Notes: generated by a model not told the origin, from the letters alone. DNA of 64,000 nt from Cognatundibacterium luofuense (GCF_018139685.1 NZ_JAGSPN010000001.1:62001-126000); one strand, 5' to 3'. Numbered from the stretch's first letter, positions 35,443 through 46,696 are shown. Made by a program: numbers and translations.

Positions 35443-36662
35443 ATCTGATGCAAGTCATGGTGGAAGCATTCCGTGCCATGAATGCGAACCGCCTGCGCAC
35501 GGCACTGACCATGCTCGGCATTATTATCGGTATCACGTCAGTGGTGCTCATGCTGGCGGTTGGCGACAGCGCGAAGAAATTTATTTCCAAAGAACTGGAA
35601 GTGCTGGGCAGCAATCTGATGATTGTTTCACCGGGTGCGAACCGTACGCAGGGCGTGCGTGCCCGCAGCGGTACGGCACCGTCTTTATCGATAGAAGATG
35701 CGGAAGCACTCAATGAATTGCCGAGCCTGAACGGCGCCGCTGCCGCGCTGCAGGGTTTCTTTCAGATCACTGCCGGTAACGATAATTCGAATAATGCGGT
35801 ACTTGGTATCACGCCGGAAATGTTTACGGTGCGTAACTGGAAAGTTGCGCAGGGCGCCGCGTTCAGCGATTCGGATATCCGCTCTGCGTCACGCATTGTG
35901 GTGATCGGTAAAAAAGTCGCGGAACAGTTTTTCTATAAAAGCGAGCCGGTTGGTCAGTATCTGCGGATCGATAACGTCCCGTTTCAGGTCAGCGGTGTGC
36001 TGGAAGGAGAAGGCCGTTCTTTCGACGGTGGTGACGTCGGCGACATGGTACTGGTTCCGATCACTACTGCACGCGCCACGCTGATCCGCAGCCCGTTTCC
36101 GCGCAATGTGCATTATCTGATTGCGCAGGGCAAGAACGATAAGCAGATGGCTGATGCGCAGGAAGATATCAAGGAAATGCTGCGCGACCGTCACCGCATC
36201 CGTGGTGAACAGGAAGATGATTTCCGTATCGATAATCTAGCTTCGATTGCTGAAGCCGGCGCCAAGATCAGTACCGGTCTGGCAGCATTGCTCGGTGCCA
36301 TCGGCGCGATTTCGCTGATTGTGGGCGGCATCGGCATTATGAATATCATGCTGGTATCGGTCACTGAGCGTACCCGCGAAATCGGTATCCGTATGGCGAT
36401 CGGTGCACGGCCGCGTGATGTGTTGCTGCAGTTTCTGACCGAAGCGGTGGTAATTTGTCTGGTCGGCGGTATGGTCGGCGTGTTGCTGGCCAGTCTGGGG
36501 GCGGCCGGTATTACAGCGACCGGTAAGATTACGGTGGATATCGGCTGGGATGCGGTGCTGATTGCCTGTGCATTCTCCAGCTTTGTCGGTATTTTCTTCG
36601 GCTTTTATCCGGCACGCCGCGCTGCATCGCTGTTACCGGTGGATTGTCTGCGTTACGAATAA
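35439..36662 (+). CDS. MacB-type ABC transporter permease
   Basis: 407 residues. One membrane helix near the N-terminus (LTMLGIIIGITSVVLMLAVG), a large periplasmic MacB_PCD domain (about 45-270), then three helices of an FtsX domain with IVGGIGIMNIMLVSVTERTREIGIRMAIGA. This topology is that of mechanotransmitting MacB-like exporters of peptides, macrolides or lipids. No outer-membrane factor gene is adjacent, so a TolC-like protein from elsewhere would be needed. Confidence 0.93.
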   Translation: MNLMQVMVEAFRAMNANRLRTALTMLGIIIGITSVVLMLAVGDSAKKFISKELEVLGSNLMIVSPGANRTQGVRARSGTAPSLSIEDAEALNELPSLNGAAAALQGFFQITAGNDNSNNAVLGITPEMFTVRNWKVAQGAAFSDSDIRSASRIVVIGKKVAEQFFYKSEPVGQYLRIDNVPFQVSGVLEGEGRSFDGGDVGDMVLVPITTARATLIRSPFPRNVHYLIAQGKNDKQMADAQEDIKEMLRDRHRIRGEQEDDFRIDNLASIAEAGAKISTGLAALLGAIGAISLIVGGIGIMNIMLVSVTERTREIGIRMAIGARPRDVLLQFLTEAVVICLVGGMVGVLLASLGAAGITATGKITVDIGWDAVLIACAFSSFVGIFFGFYPARRAASLLPVDCLRYE

Positions 36663-36694
36663 GCCCGTATCTGCAATACGCCGTACCAGCAACA

Positions 36695-36728
36695 AAAAGC
36701 CGGTCAGTTTTCGCTGACCGGCTTTTTT
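36695..36728. terminator. Bidirectional rho-independent terminator
   Basis: AAAAAGCCGGTCAG pairs with CTGACCGGCTTTTT around a TTTTCG loop, with T-runs outside both arms. It is placed 33 bases after the efflux operon and 40 bases past the stop of the convergent reverse gene, so it can serve both. Confidence 0.93.
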
Positions 36729-36767
36729 CATGACCTTGATTCGCACCCGCGTGAAACGTGGCTTTAA

Positions 36768-37301
36768 TCAGCCCGGGCTTTGATACACAATGCCGTCCAG
36801 TTCGGCCAGGCCGTACACTTCCTGATTGCTGAGGAAGTCATCAAAGGCGCTGACACGGCTGACGTGAGTACCTTCGCGGAACACGATTTGCAGGCCGTCT
36901 TCTTCATTCCAGTCGCAATCGCATTCCAGTACCAGATACACACCCTGTTCCGCATTGGTGCGGCGGCGTACCAGAATTTCTGCACCGAATTCCAGATGAT
37001 CCCAGAGCTGCGCTGCATGCTGAATGTCCGGGCAGTCGCGTTTTTCGGATTTGGCCAGTCTGGCGCAATCCAGATAGTAGTAATAAATATGTTGCTGCGC
37101 GGCGCGCAGCATGTCCGGGCCGGCTTTCAGAAAGCGTCTGACTGCTTCATGAAATTCTTCCGGATGCGCATCGTCTGCATAGCCTTCGAGCAAAAATTCG
37201 CATTCCAGACCATCCAGTGCCGGTACGGCTACCGGTGCGCTGACCAGCCAGTCGTAATCCGCATCATGGCTGAGAGTGCCGAGCAGGGGAAATTCCATCA
37301 T
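36768..37301 (-). CDS. Hypothetical acidic protein (possibly DUF6985-like)
   Basis: 177 residues from the ATG at 37301, where AGGAAA lies six bases upstream; the frame opens nine codons earlier. No signal peptide or membrane helix. FPLLGTLSHDADYDWLVS, LECEFLLEGYADDAHPEEFHEAVRRFL and YYYYLDCARL resemble small cytosolic DUF6985-type proteins; that match is from memory and uncertain. Convergent with the efflux operon. Confidence 0.7.
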   Translation of the reverse strand: MMEFPLLGTLSHDADYDWLVSAPVAVPALDGLECEFLLEGYADDAHPEEFHEAVRRFLKAGPDMLRAAQQHIYYYYLDCARLAKSEKRDCPDIQHAAQLWDHLEFGAEILVRRRTNAEQGVYLVLECDCDWNEEDGLQIVFREGTHVSRVSAFDDFLSNQEVYGLAELDGIVYQSPG

Positions 37302-37337
37302 CCGTTTCCTTTCAGTGAAGGCGCGCATTCTACCTGA

Positions 37338-38510
37338 TCAGGTGGCTCCGGTGTCATGTGACTCGGGTTCAGACAGGTTCAGGTCAAACAGTTTCAGATG
37401 ATCAAGGTGGCGGTAGCAATACGCTTCCTGCGCACTCAGGCCGTGCAGCAGGATGGTTTCCTGACTGCGCAGCAATTGCTGATTGATCAGCATGCGCATT
37501 TTGGAAATCAGGTCTGCGTTGTGCAGCAATATGCCCAGTGTGGATACAGTACTCTGATCGCTGCCCGGAATCTGTTCACGCAGCGCGGTGATCACATCTT
37601 CCGGTAAGCCCCAGTCCGTTGCGATACGGGTGCTGAGTGTGTTTGCCACCACTTGCAGCAACAGACAGAAGCTCAGGCTGAACGGGACTGATGTATCGCG
37701 TACTTCCTGATCGAGCACACGGAACACCGTGATCAGCCCGATCTGATGCAGCAGACCGGCCAGAAAAGCATGAAAAGGCGCGGTGTCATCGTCGTGGCTG
37801 CTCAGCGCGTGGCAGGCCAGACCGCATTTTTCGGATTGCGCCCAGATCACCGGCGCCGCACGGCGGCTGTAAGGGCCTTGCTGCAGATTCAGAATCGGGC
37901 GGAAAGCGACTTTGGCAATCACATAGCGCAACCCTTCTTCACCCAGCATCAGCACGGCTGCATCGAGACTGGTGATTTTCTGTACATGGTGATGCACCAC
38001 ATTATTTACCGCCAGCAGCACCTCACCCACCAGCGCCGGATCGCGCATGATCAGCTTAGTCAGCTGGCTGACGGAAGCCTGTTCCTGTCTCAGTGTGGAC
38101 AGCAGCGGCGGAATAATACCGGGCATACGCGGCACCAGCGTTTGCTGTTCCGGATCGGCATTCAGTAATTCATACAGCGTATTCGTCAGTTCCTGTTCCT
38201 GCGGATGCGCCTGACGTGCAGGCGGAAAGCCCAGCAGCCATTCGTAAAACAAAGGATCAACCGGCGCACGCGGATACCAGTGCTGAAACGGGGCGGGTGG
38301 CAGTGCGGCACGCGCCGGTGCCGGTGTGGAGACAGGCGGAACCGCAGTTTCCTGACTGATTTTCTGAAATTCTTCAAAACGGAACAGCGGAGCGGTATGC
38401 GGTGCGACTGCCGTATCGTCGGCAAAAGGGTCGGCTTCCGGCATCACAGGTGGCGGGGTATGATGGCCGGCAAAGTAACGATTAAAAAACCGCTCAAACA
38501 GGGATGCCAC
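37338..38510 (-). CDS. HDOD-domain protein
   Basis: 390 residues from the GTG at 38510 (AAAGGG eight bases upstream); an ATG at 38549 is the alternative. The N-terminal 120 residues are Pro/Ala-rich and probably disordered. An HDOD domain spans about 140-330, with QASVSQLTKLIMRDPALVGEVLLAVNNVVHHH, ITSLDAAVLMLGEEGLRYVIAK and FLAGLLHQIGLITVF. HDOD proteins are output or scaffold partners in signalling and lack HD phosphohydrolase residues. Nothing nearby names its partner. Confidence 0.85.
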   Translation of the reverse strand: MASLFERFFNRYFAGHHTPPPVMPEADPFADDTAVAPHTAPLFRFEEFQKISQETAVPPVSTPAPARAALPPAPFQHWYPRAPVDPLFYEWLLGFPPARQAHPQEQELTNTLYELLNADPEQQTLVPRMPGIIPPLLSTLRQEQASVSQLTKLIMRDPALVGEVLLAVNNVVHHHVQKITSLDAAVLMLGEEGLRYVIAKVAFRPILNLQQGPYSRRAAPVIWAQSEKCGLACHALSSHDDDTAPFHAFLAGLLHQIGLITVFRVLDQEVRDTSVPFSLSFCLLLQVVANTLSTRIATDWGLPEDVITALREQIPGSDQSTVSTLGILLHNADLISKMRMLINQQLLRSQETILLHGLSAQEAYCYRHLDHLKLFDLNLSEPESHDTGAT

Positions 38511-38619
38511 AAACGACCCTTTACATTCAGTTACACATAAACTAAGCATAGCAGCTTTGCCAGCACAGGGGTATGTCAGTACGGCAACAGAACAATGCAG
38601 AATAACAACAGGAGATGAG

Positions 38620-39780
38620 ATGCAACAAATTGTGATCACCGGCGGCGGTGCGATTGGTGCGGCCATTGCGTACTTTCTGGCACAGCAATACGGTGCGCAA
38701 TGGAAGATCACGGTGCTGGAACGTGATCCGGCCTACACCTGTGCCTCGTCGGCCTTGTCTGCCAGCTCTATCCGTCAGCAGTTCAGTCAGCCTTTGAATA
38801 TCGCAATGTCGGCCTTCGGCTGGGATTTTCTCAGCAATGCCGCGCAAACGCTGTCAACGCCGCAGCACAGTGTCGATCTGCAATTGTGTGAACGCGGCTA
38901 TCTGTATCTGGCCAGCGCTGCCGGTGCGGATACGCTGCGCCGTCTGCATGCACGTCAGACTGCGCATGGAGCGCAGGTCAGCCTGCTGACACCGGAAGCC
39001 TTGCAGCAGCGTTTTCCGTGGCTGGCGACCGCTGATCTGGCGCTGGCATCGCTGGGTACCGCTCGCGAAGGCTGGTTTGACGGCTATGCGCTGCTGATGG
39101 CTTTACGCAACAAAGCACGGGCGCTCGGTGTGCGCTTTGTGCAGGCAGAAGCCAGCGGCTGGCAAGTGCAGAACGGACGTGTTGTGGCAGTGCAGTTGCA
39201 GGACGGGCAAAGTCTGGCCTGCGATGTGGCGGTGAATGCTGCCGGTGCATGGTCTGCCCGTCTGCATGATCCTTCCGGCTTTGTGCTACCGGTGGAAGCG
39301 CGCCGCCGTACCGTGTTTGTGCTGTCCAGCCCTGCCAGCACGCCGGACTGCCCGCTTCTGATTGATCCCAGCGGACTGTGGCTGCGGCCGGAAGGTCCGT
39401 ACTGGATTGCCGGTATGCCACCGGAACCCGATACACCGGACTTGCCGCTGGAACCCGACCATCATCAGTTTCAAACCCTGTGGGAAACGCTGGCGACCCG
39501 TATTCCGGCGATGGAAGCCCTGCGTGTGCAGCGCGCATGGGCTGGCTATTACGAAATGAACACCCACGACCACAACGCGATCATCGGCCCGCATCCTGAA
39601 TATCCGAATTTGTGGATCGCCACTGGCTTCAGCGGTCACGGCCTGCAGCAAGCCCCCGCCGCCGGTCGCGCCACTGCCGAATACCTGAGCACTGGCCATT
39701 TTCAGACGCTGGACCTGTCCCCCTTGTCACCGGAACGCCTGATCGACGGCACCCGCTTCACCGAGGAATGCGTGATTTAA
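38620..39780 (+). CDS. FAD-dependent oxidoreductase (D-amino acid oxidase/DAO family)
   Basis: 386 residues from the ATG at 38620 with AGGAGA upstream. The Rossmann dinucleotide motif VITGGGAIGAAIAYFLA is N-terminal; SSLSASSIRQQFSQPLN is the isoalloxazine contact, VAVNAAGAWSARL the second FAD segment, and IATGFSGHGLQQAPAAGRA the C-terminal motif. Like glycine/sarcosine oxidases and other amine dehydrogenases of the DAO family. Substrate unknown. No partner subunits nearby, so probably a single-chain enzyme. Confidence 0.88.
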   Translation: MQQIVITGGGAIGAAIAYFLAQQYGAQWKITVLERDPAYTCASSALSASSIRQQFSQPLNIAMSAFGWDFLSNAAQTLSTPQHSVDLQLCERGYLYLASAAGADTLRRLHARQTAHGAQVSLLTPEALQQRFPWLATADLALASLGTAREGWFDGYALLMALRNKARALGVRFVQAEASGWQVQNGRVVAVQLQDGQSLACDVAVNAAGAWSARLHDPSGFVLPVEARRRTVFVLSSPASTPDCPLLIDPSGLWLRPEGPYWIAGMPPEPDTPDLPLEPDHHQFQTLWETLATRIPAMEALRVQRAWAGYYEMNTHDHNAIIGPHPEYPNLWIATGFSGHGLQQAPAAGRATAEYLSTGHFQTLDLSPLSPERLIDGTRFTEECVI

Positions 39781-39805
39781 GCCCGCTAATGCCATTCTGA
39801 GGCCA

Positions 39806-39829
39806 AAAAATACCCCCGGGGGTATTTTT
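39806..39829. terminator. Perfect palindromic terminator
   Basis: A 24-base perfect palindrome with arms AAAAATACCCCC / GGGGGTATTTTT, 26 bases after the oxidoreductase stop. T-runs flank it in both directions, so it can terminate on either strand. The stem has essentially no loop, which forces the central C/G pairs open. Confidence 0.8.
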
Positions 39830-39872
39830 AAAAGCCCAGTGTTGACGCCGACAATGGTGCGATTTTTGCGGA

Positions 39873-39903
39873 TACCCCCTGATTTTTCGAAAAACAGGGG
39901 GTA
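39873..39903. other. Second C5/G5 hairpin
   Basis: TACCCCCTG (39873-39881) pairs with CAGGGGGTA (39895-39903), enclosing a second stem TTTTT/AAAAA around CG with one bulged A. No external U-tract. Its arm TACCCCC repeats that of the palindrome 44 bases earlier, so the two could swap partners. Lies between convergent genes. Confidence 0.6.
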
Positions 39904-39962
39904 AAGATCAGATGAAAAGCGATGCAGGCGAGGCTCAGTCAGTGTGCTGAGCGCAGTGTGCG

Positions 39963-41886
<1,924 letters not shown>

Positions 41887-42094
41887 AGGCGGCTCCGCAA
41901 ATGCAAAGTAACCATAGCGCAACGACAGATCGTTGTCGGTGCGGCAGCAAAAAAAGTCGGGTAATGGTTCATTGTGTATGCAAATTCAGATCGCAGACAG
42001 AGAAAACATCACCTTAACAGGGTGCCGGGTACGCAGCTATAGTGCTGCGCTGATGGCGGATATGGCCCGGCCGCTATAGTGCCGGGCCGGCGTG

Positions 42095-42352
42095 TTAATG
42101 CAGGAACAAAGGCTGAGAAGACATACCGGTATGCTGGGCCAGAAATTCATCAATTTCTTCCATGCTCGGATCAGAAGAAATCAGTTCAGACACTTCATAG
42201 CGGAAATTCAGGGCAGACATGCCGGCGATAAACCATTCTTTACGGAAGGTTTTATCAGTGATTTCATAGCCACCGAAACGCAGTGCTTCATGATCGGTAT
42301 CAGCGCCGTATTCGACCACACTGTAGTGATCACTGTTATAGATGAGATTCAT
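42095..42352 (-). CDS. DUF3567 family protein
   Basis: 85 residues from the ATG at 42352, preceded by AAAGGGGA. The start NLIYNSDHYSVVEYG and then HEALRFGGYEITDK are the signature of DUF3567, a small cytosolic protein of unknown function found almost only in Burkholderiales. A second half SMEEIDEFLAQHTGM is helical. Single-gene unit between xdhC and the GCICC protein. Confidence 0.9.
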   Translation of the reverse strand: MNLIYNSDHYSVVEYGADTDHEALRFGGYEITDKTFRKEWFIAGMSALNFRYEVSELISSDPSMEEIDEFLAQHTGMSSQPLFLH

Positions 42353-42516
42353 GGTACGTCCCCTTTCTATCTGACACATGCTTCGAAGTCGACATATGTT
42401 GAAAACGCCAGTTTTCAAGTCTGGAACGCGTACCTCCTTCCCGGGGATGACCGCTGCATCCGGAGCGGTGCAGTCGCGGACGGGCAGGAGACGGCAGGCT
42501 TTACCGTAAATTCAGT

Positions 42517-42888
42517 TTAGAGGGAAATATGCTGGTCCGCCAGCAGGATCTCGCTGTATGGTGCATTCTTTAACAATTCGCACAGCGAGTCATAATGGGC
42601 GCTGCTGGCCATGGCCAGCCACAAACGGGCGGGGCGCGGGCGCAGTAAGCGGTTGAGGCTGACTTTCAGGGTCAGTTGTCCGGCACAGCAAATGCAGCCG
42701 GGTGCGATTCGTTGTAATGCTATCTGTGCAGACGGATGCAACAAAGCATTACCTTGCGGTAATCCTTCGAGCAGAACGGCGTGTGCAGAATCGGGAAACG
42801 ATGCGATCGCGGTAGCAATCGCTTGTTCCCGCGCCGCATAATCTGCACCGGTCACGATGGTGACCGGTACGGGTGAAACTGCCTGCAA
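42517..42888 (-). CDS. Short CobW/COG0523-like protein with GCICC motif, no P-loop
   Basis: 123 residues from a TTG two bases after the stop of the response-regulator gene. VTIVTGA, AVLLEGLPQG and APGCICCAGQLTLKVSLNRLL mimic the order of strands and the CxCC metal motif of CobW-family GTPases, but the GxxGxGKT Walker A is absent (GADYAAREQ sits there). The chain is about a third of a normal CobW protein. It could be a degenerate metallochaperone or a binding-only remnant. It belongs to the ntrY-ntrX operon by spacing. Confidence 0.65.
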   Translation of the reverse strand: MQAVSPVPVTIVTGADYAAREQAIATAIASFPDSAHAVLLEGLPQGNALLHPSAQIALQRIAPGCICCAGQLTLKVSLNRLLRPRPARLWLAMASSAHYDSLCELLKNAPYSEILLADQHISL

Positions 42889-42890
42889 GT

Positions 42891-43619
42891 TTATTCGCCG
42901 CGTTTGGAGTATTTGACCGATTCCACGCCCAGCTGTTTCAGTTTGCGATACAGATGGGTACGTTCCAGACCGGTTTTTTCCGCAACGCGGGTCATGCTGC
43001 CGCTTTCGCGATGCAGATGGTATTCGAAGTAAATACGTTCGAACGCATCACGGGCTTCACGCAATGGCAGATCAAATGACAGACTGGCAAACTGGCTGGC
43101 AGGCGAGGCTGCTGCCGGTTGTACCGGTGCGGCAGCAACGGCAGGATAACCACGGTTATCAAACTGTGTGCTGACGGCGCCAATGCTGTTGACGGAGCTG
43201 ACTGGCTCCGGTGTCAGTACGCGCATCGCCGGGACAGCCGGACGTGCCGGTTCCGGTGTGCGGGTCAGACCTTGCTGAACGGCTTTCAGCAGCTTTTGCA
43301 ACGCAATCGGTTTTTCGAGGAAATTCAGCGCACCGATACGGGTGGCTTCCACGGCGGTATCAATGGTGGCATGACCGGACATCATGATGACCGGCATGCT
43401 CAGCAAACCGTCGCGCTGCCATTCTTTCAGCAATGTCACGCCATCGGTGTCCGGCATCCAGATATCCAGTAACACCAGATCCGGTTTTTCCGCCAGCCGT
43501 GCCGCACGTGCCTGCTGTGCATTTTCAGCCAGTTGTACTACGTGTCCTTCGTCCCCCAGGATTTCCGAAAGCAATTCCCGGATACCCATTTCATCATCTA
43601 CGACCAGAATATTCGCCAT
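42891..43619 (-). CDS. NtrX-like response regulator (receiver plus Fis-type HTH)
   Basis: 242 residues. Receiver domain 1-120 with the phospho-acceptor Asp52 in LLDIWMPDTDG, acidic pocket VVDDE and Lys in FLEKPI. A Pro/Ala linker of about 70 residues follows, then a Fis-type helix-turn-helix at the C-terminus (MTRVAEKTGLERTHLYRKLKQLGVE). The AAA+ sigma54-activating domain of true NtrX is missing, so it likely regulates in another way. Downstream of an NtrY-like kinase with a 65-base gap. Confidence 0.9.
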   Translation of the reverse strand: MANILVVDDEMGIRELLSEILGDEGHVVQLAENAQQARAARLAEKPDLVLLDIWMPDTDGVTLLKEWQRDGLLSMPVIMMSGHATIDTAVEATRIGALNFLEKPIALQKLLKAVQQGLTRTPEPARPAVPAMRVLTPEPVSSVNSIGAVSTQFDNRGYPAVAAAPVQPAAASPASQFASLSFDLPLREARDAFERIYFEYHLHRESGSMTRVAEKTGLERTHLYRKLKQLGVESVKYSKRGE

Positions 43620-43684
43620 AAATTTACCCTATTACTGCCCCTGTGGTTTTGTTTTTATCCCTGCCGGATGTTGTATTGCTCCGG

Positions 43685-46042
43685 TCAGGCTGGAATCGCA
43701 CCGTCTTGCGGACTGGAATCCGGTGCTAACTTTAACAGCAAAATCGATACTTTTGCACCGTTTGTATCGGTACGGTTCTGAATATCGATTCTGCCCCCGT
43801 GCTCATCAATAATCTTTTTGACCATTGGCAATCCCAGACCGGTACCACGCGGCTTGGAAGTTGCGTAAGGTTCAAAGGCGCGCGCCAGAATTTTGCTGGA
43901 AAAACCCGGTCCGTTATCCGTGATCAGCAAACGCACACCAAGTTGCGCTTCCTGATTTTTTCCCTGCATACGCACCAGTTCAGTGCAGACATCAATACGC
44001 GGCGCGCTGGTCTGATCGGTACGTTCGCCAATCGCATCCTGCGCGTTTTGCAGCAGGTTGTGGATGACTTGCCGCAACTGTGTCGCATCTCCCATGATTT
44101 TTGGCATACCGGCTGCCAGCGACAGGCGGATGATGTCGCGACCGTCACCGGCCAGATACAGGTGCAGCACTTCATCAATCAGCGCGTTCAGATCCAGTTG
44201 CGACAATACTGCCGGCGGTGTGCGCGCGTAATCGCGGAAATCATCGACCATCCGTTTCATCGAGCTGACCTGATTCACGATGGTGGTCGTGCCTTTGCGC
44301 AGAATGGCAGCATCGGTTTCACTGAGCTTTTCTTCCAGTTTCATCTGCAACCGTTCTGCCGAGAGCTGGATCGGTGTCAGCGGATTTTTAATTTCATGTG
44401 CCAGACGTCGTGCCACTTCACCCCAGGCGATCGAACGCTGTGCTGAAATCACCTTGGTGATATCGTCAAACACGATCACATAACCTTCACCAGCGCCTAC
44501 CGGTAAATGCGATCCGCGCGCCAGCAGCGTGATGTTCTGTGCCACATTATTCGGCATCGCATCAGCTGGCTTTTCGCCCTGCGGCTCTGCATCCGGACGC
44601 GGAATTTCAATTTGCTGCTGCCAGTGTTCCTGCTTACCAGCCGCATTACCATCATCCATTTGCTGCTCTGCGAATGCTTTATCAATCGCTGCTGCAAACT
44701 GATCCAGTCCCGGAATTTCATGCAATGCCTTACCGACTTCCCCTTCCACCGGGCGCTGCAGAATCCGCTCTACCGATTCATTACAGGTCACCAGATGCCC
44801 CTGTTCATCCAGTACCATCACACCTGCAGACATGTTGGCAAGTACTGACTCCAGGTAAGCTTTGGCGTTTTCCAGCTCAGATCGGTTGCGCTCCACCGCC
44901 GTGCGGGCATCCAGCAGCTGACGGGTCATGGTGTTGAATGACTGAGTCAGACCGCCCAGTTCATCCGGTGTCGAAATAATCGGACGCGGCGAAAAATCGC
45001 CCTCAGTCACCGCTTTGGTTCCCTCTGCCAACAGCAGCAAAGGACGTGCCAGCTGGCCGGAAATAAAGAATGCGCTGGTGATCGCTGCAAACACCGAAAC
45101 CAGCAGCGTCAGTGTCAGGGTGAACACATACATGGTCTTCAGACTGCTGCGCCCCAGCGAACGAACCTGATACTCACTGGCGGCACTGCGTACGGCTTCC
45201 GCCTGCAGTGCGATATTTGCCGGCACCGGGTGGATCAGTTGCAGATAATAGGAATCACGGTTCATCGACAGGGAATAGTCGGTGCTGTGCAACTGAATCA
45301 CGACGCGCGTGCGCAAGGACTTTGCCGGTTCCTGTGCCAGTACCGGGCGTTTTGCACCATTTTGGGACGTGGCATTAGTCGTGTCCGGATCGGCCGGTTT
45401 TTCATCAATGGCAGCGTACATGCGTCCGCTGCGCGCCTGACGCAGCATATCCGGCGTCGGTACTTCAGGAATCAGTCCGGCATTCTGACTGGAGCTCGCG
45501 ACAACACGACCGCGGCTGTTGACGATAACAGCATCCTGAATCAGCGCTTTTTCGCGCAGGCGGTATAACTGTATGCTGAGGGGAGTGTCGGAGGGAGCGG
45601 ACAGGTCGCTTGCCATGTCACGTGCTTTTGCCTGCAGGTCGGCGAGCAGAAATTCCATTGCGCTGAGGCCAAGATTTTTACCGGACTCCATCGCAGATTC
45701 GACCTTAACGTCGAACCAGGATTCGATCGAATGCGACACAAAGTTGACTGACACAACGTAAATCACCGAACCCGGCAGAATACCGACCAGTGCGAATAAC
45801 AATACCAGTCTGGTCATCAGACGCGAACCGAATTCGCGGTTACGGTAGCGGCTGAATAAGCGCCATAAAAGCATCACAATCAGGGCCAGCAAGGCCAGTG
45901 CCACGGCGATATTGGCGGCTAACAGCCATTTATAATAAGGTTCGAAGCGGGCGGAATTGTCAGAAGCGGTGGTGAGTAAGAACAGCAAAATACTCATTAA
46001 CGCACCGCCGATAATCAGGGCATATCTTAAAAATCGTGTCAC
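43685..46042 (-). CDS. NtrY-like sensor histidine kinase
   Basis: 785 residues. Membrane helices near 7-27, 38-60 and 82-105, a periplasmic sensing region to about 310, a fourth helix, HAMP (about 330-385), PAS (about 400-500, with an acidic/Gln-rich insert), HisKA with the phosphorylated His549 in RRLAHEIKNPLTPIQ, and HATPase_c with NLLQNAQDAI and TDNGPGFSSKILARAFEPY. NtrY kinases answer to nitrogen or redox state in other proteobacteria; the signal here is unknown. It starts three bases after the DUF4390 stop, so the two are coupled. Confidence 0.92.
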   Translation of the reverse strand: MTRFLRYALIIGGALMSILLFLLTTASDNSARFEPYYKWLLAANIAVALALLALIVMLLWRLFSRYRNREFGSRLMTRLVLLFALVGILPGSVIYVVSVNFVSHSIESWFDVKVESAMESGKNLGLSAMEFLLADLQAKARDMASDLSAPSDTPLSIQLYRLREKALIQDAVIVNSRGRVVASSSQNAGLIPEVPTPDMLRQARSGRMYAAIDEKPADPDTTNATSQNGAKRPVLAQEPAKSLRTRVVIQLHSTDYSLSMNRDSYYLQLIHPVPANIALQAEAVRSAASEYQVRSLGRSSLKTMYVFTLTLTLLVSVFAAITSAFFISGQLARPLLLLAEGTKAVTEGDFSPRPIISTPDELGGLTQSFNTMTRQLLDARTAVERNRSELENAKAYLESVLANMSAGVMVLDEQGHLVTCNESVERILQRPVEGEVGKALHEIPGLDQFAAAIDKAFAEQQMDDGNAAGKQEHWQQQIEIPRPDAEPQGEKPADAMPNNVAQNITLLARGSHLPVGAGEGYVIVFDDITKVISAQRSIAWGEVARRLAHEIKNPLTPIQLSAERLQMKLEEKLSETDAAILRKGTTTIVNQVSSMKRMVDDFRDYARTPPAVLSQLDLNALIDEVLHLYLAGDGRDIIRLSLAAGMPKIMGDATQLRQVIHNLLQNAQDAIGERTDQTSAPRIDVCTELVRMQGKNQEAQLGVRLLITDNGPGFSSKILARAFEPYATSKPRGTGLGLPMVKKIIDEHGGRIDIQNRTDTNGAKVSILLLKLAPDSSPQDGAIPA

Positions 46043-46045
46043 TTG

Positions 46046-46630
46046 CTATTCTGCCCTGAAGGTAAAACGTTTCCAGTCGGATGAAACCCGCCAGTCACTG
46101 TTATTGATTGCGGCAATCAGAAAGGTTTTGGGCAGATAACTCAGATCCAGCTTGAGTTTCACGGCAACGTTATACAACGCGCCTGAGGTCAGGCTGTTTT
46201 TATCTGCCAGTAAAATGCGGCGCGGACGCTGCACCAGAATCAGCGCTTCATCCAGCGTACTGAAATTCTGTTGCAGGCCGTTATTGGTGGTAGCGGTGTA
46301 CTGACGAGTCCAGGGGTTGTAACCGATGCGTACGGACTGCGCCACACGAACGGTTTTCTCATCAAACCAGTACCAGCGTGAGCGCGTGACTTCCACCTCT
46401 GTCGTAAACGTCAGGGGAATCTCTTTTGTGATCGCGTCGACCAGGCCGTGATTCAGTTCAAATGAAAAGCTGGCATTCAGCCGGTAGCCATCTTCAGTGG
46501 CTTCCACTTTCGCAGAAGTCACTTCGGCTTCTGCTGCAGAAACAGCAGGCACGATCGCTACCAGCGTTGCCAGCATCAACAGGCCGGGTAAGACAAAGCG
46601 TCGTAGTAGCGCCAGAACTCCGGAAGTCAT
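46046..46630 (-). CDS. DUF4390 domain protein, exported
   Basis: 194 residues. An N-terminal hydrophobic stretch (FVLPGLLMLATLVAIVPAVSA) is a signal peptide or anchor. The body ATEDGYRLNASFSFELNHGLVDAITKEIPLTF and RYWYWFDEKTV-like strands are DUF4390. It is found between rsmB and ntrY in many betaproteobacteria, which suggests a periplasmic partner of the NtrY-like sensor; that role is inference. ATG at 46630, three bases from the kinase gene at its 3' side. Confidence 0.88.
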   Translation of the reverse strand: MTSGVLALLRRFVLPGLLMLATLVAIVPAVSAAEAEVTSAKVEATEDGYRLNASFSFELNHGLVDAITKEIPLTFTTEVEVTRSRWYWFDEKTVRVAQSVRIGYNPWTRQYTATTNNGLQQNFSTLDEALILVQRPRRILLADKNSLTSGALYNVAVKLKLDLSYLPKTFLIAAINNSDWRVSSDWKRFTFRAE

Positions 46631-46696
46631 GCAAAGCAGTTAAGAAACATGTCAGAAAAACGATATTCAATCATAACGTGAAGCCCGCGGTTTCCG

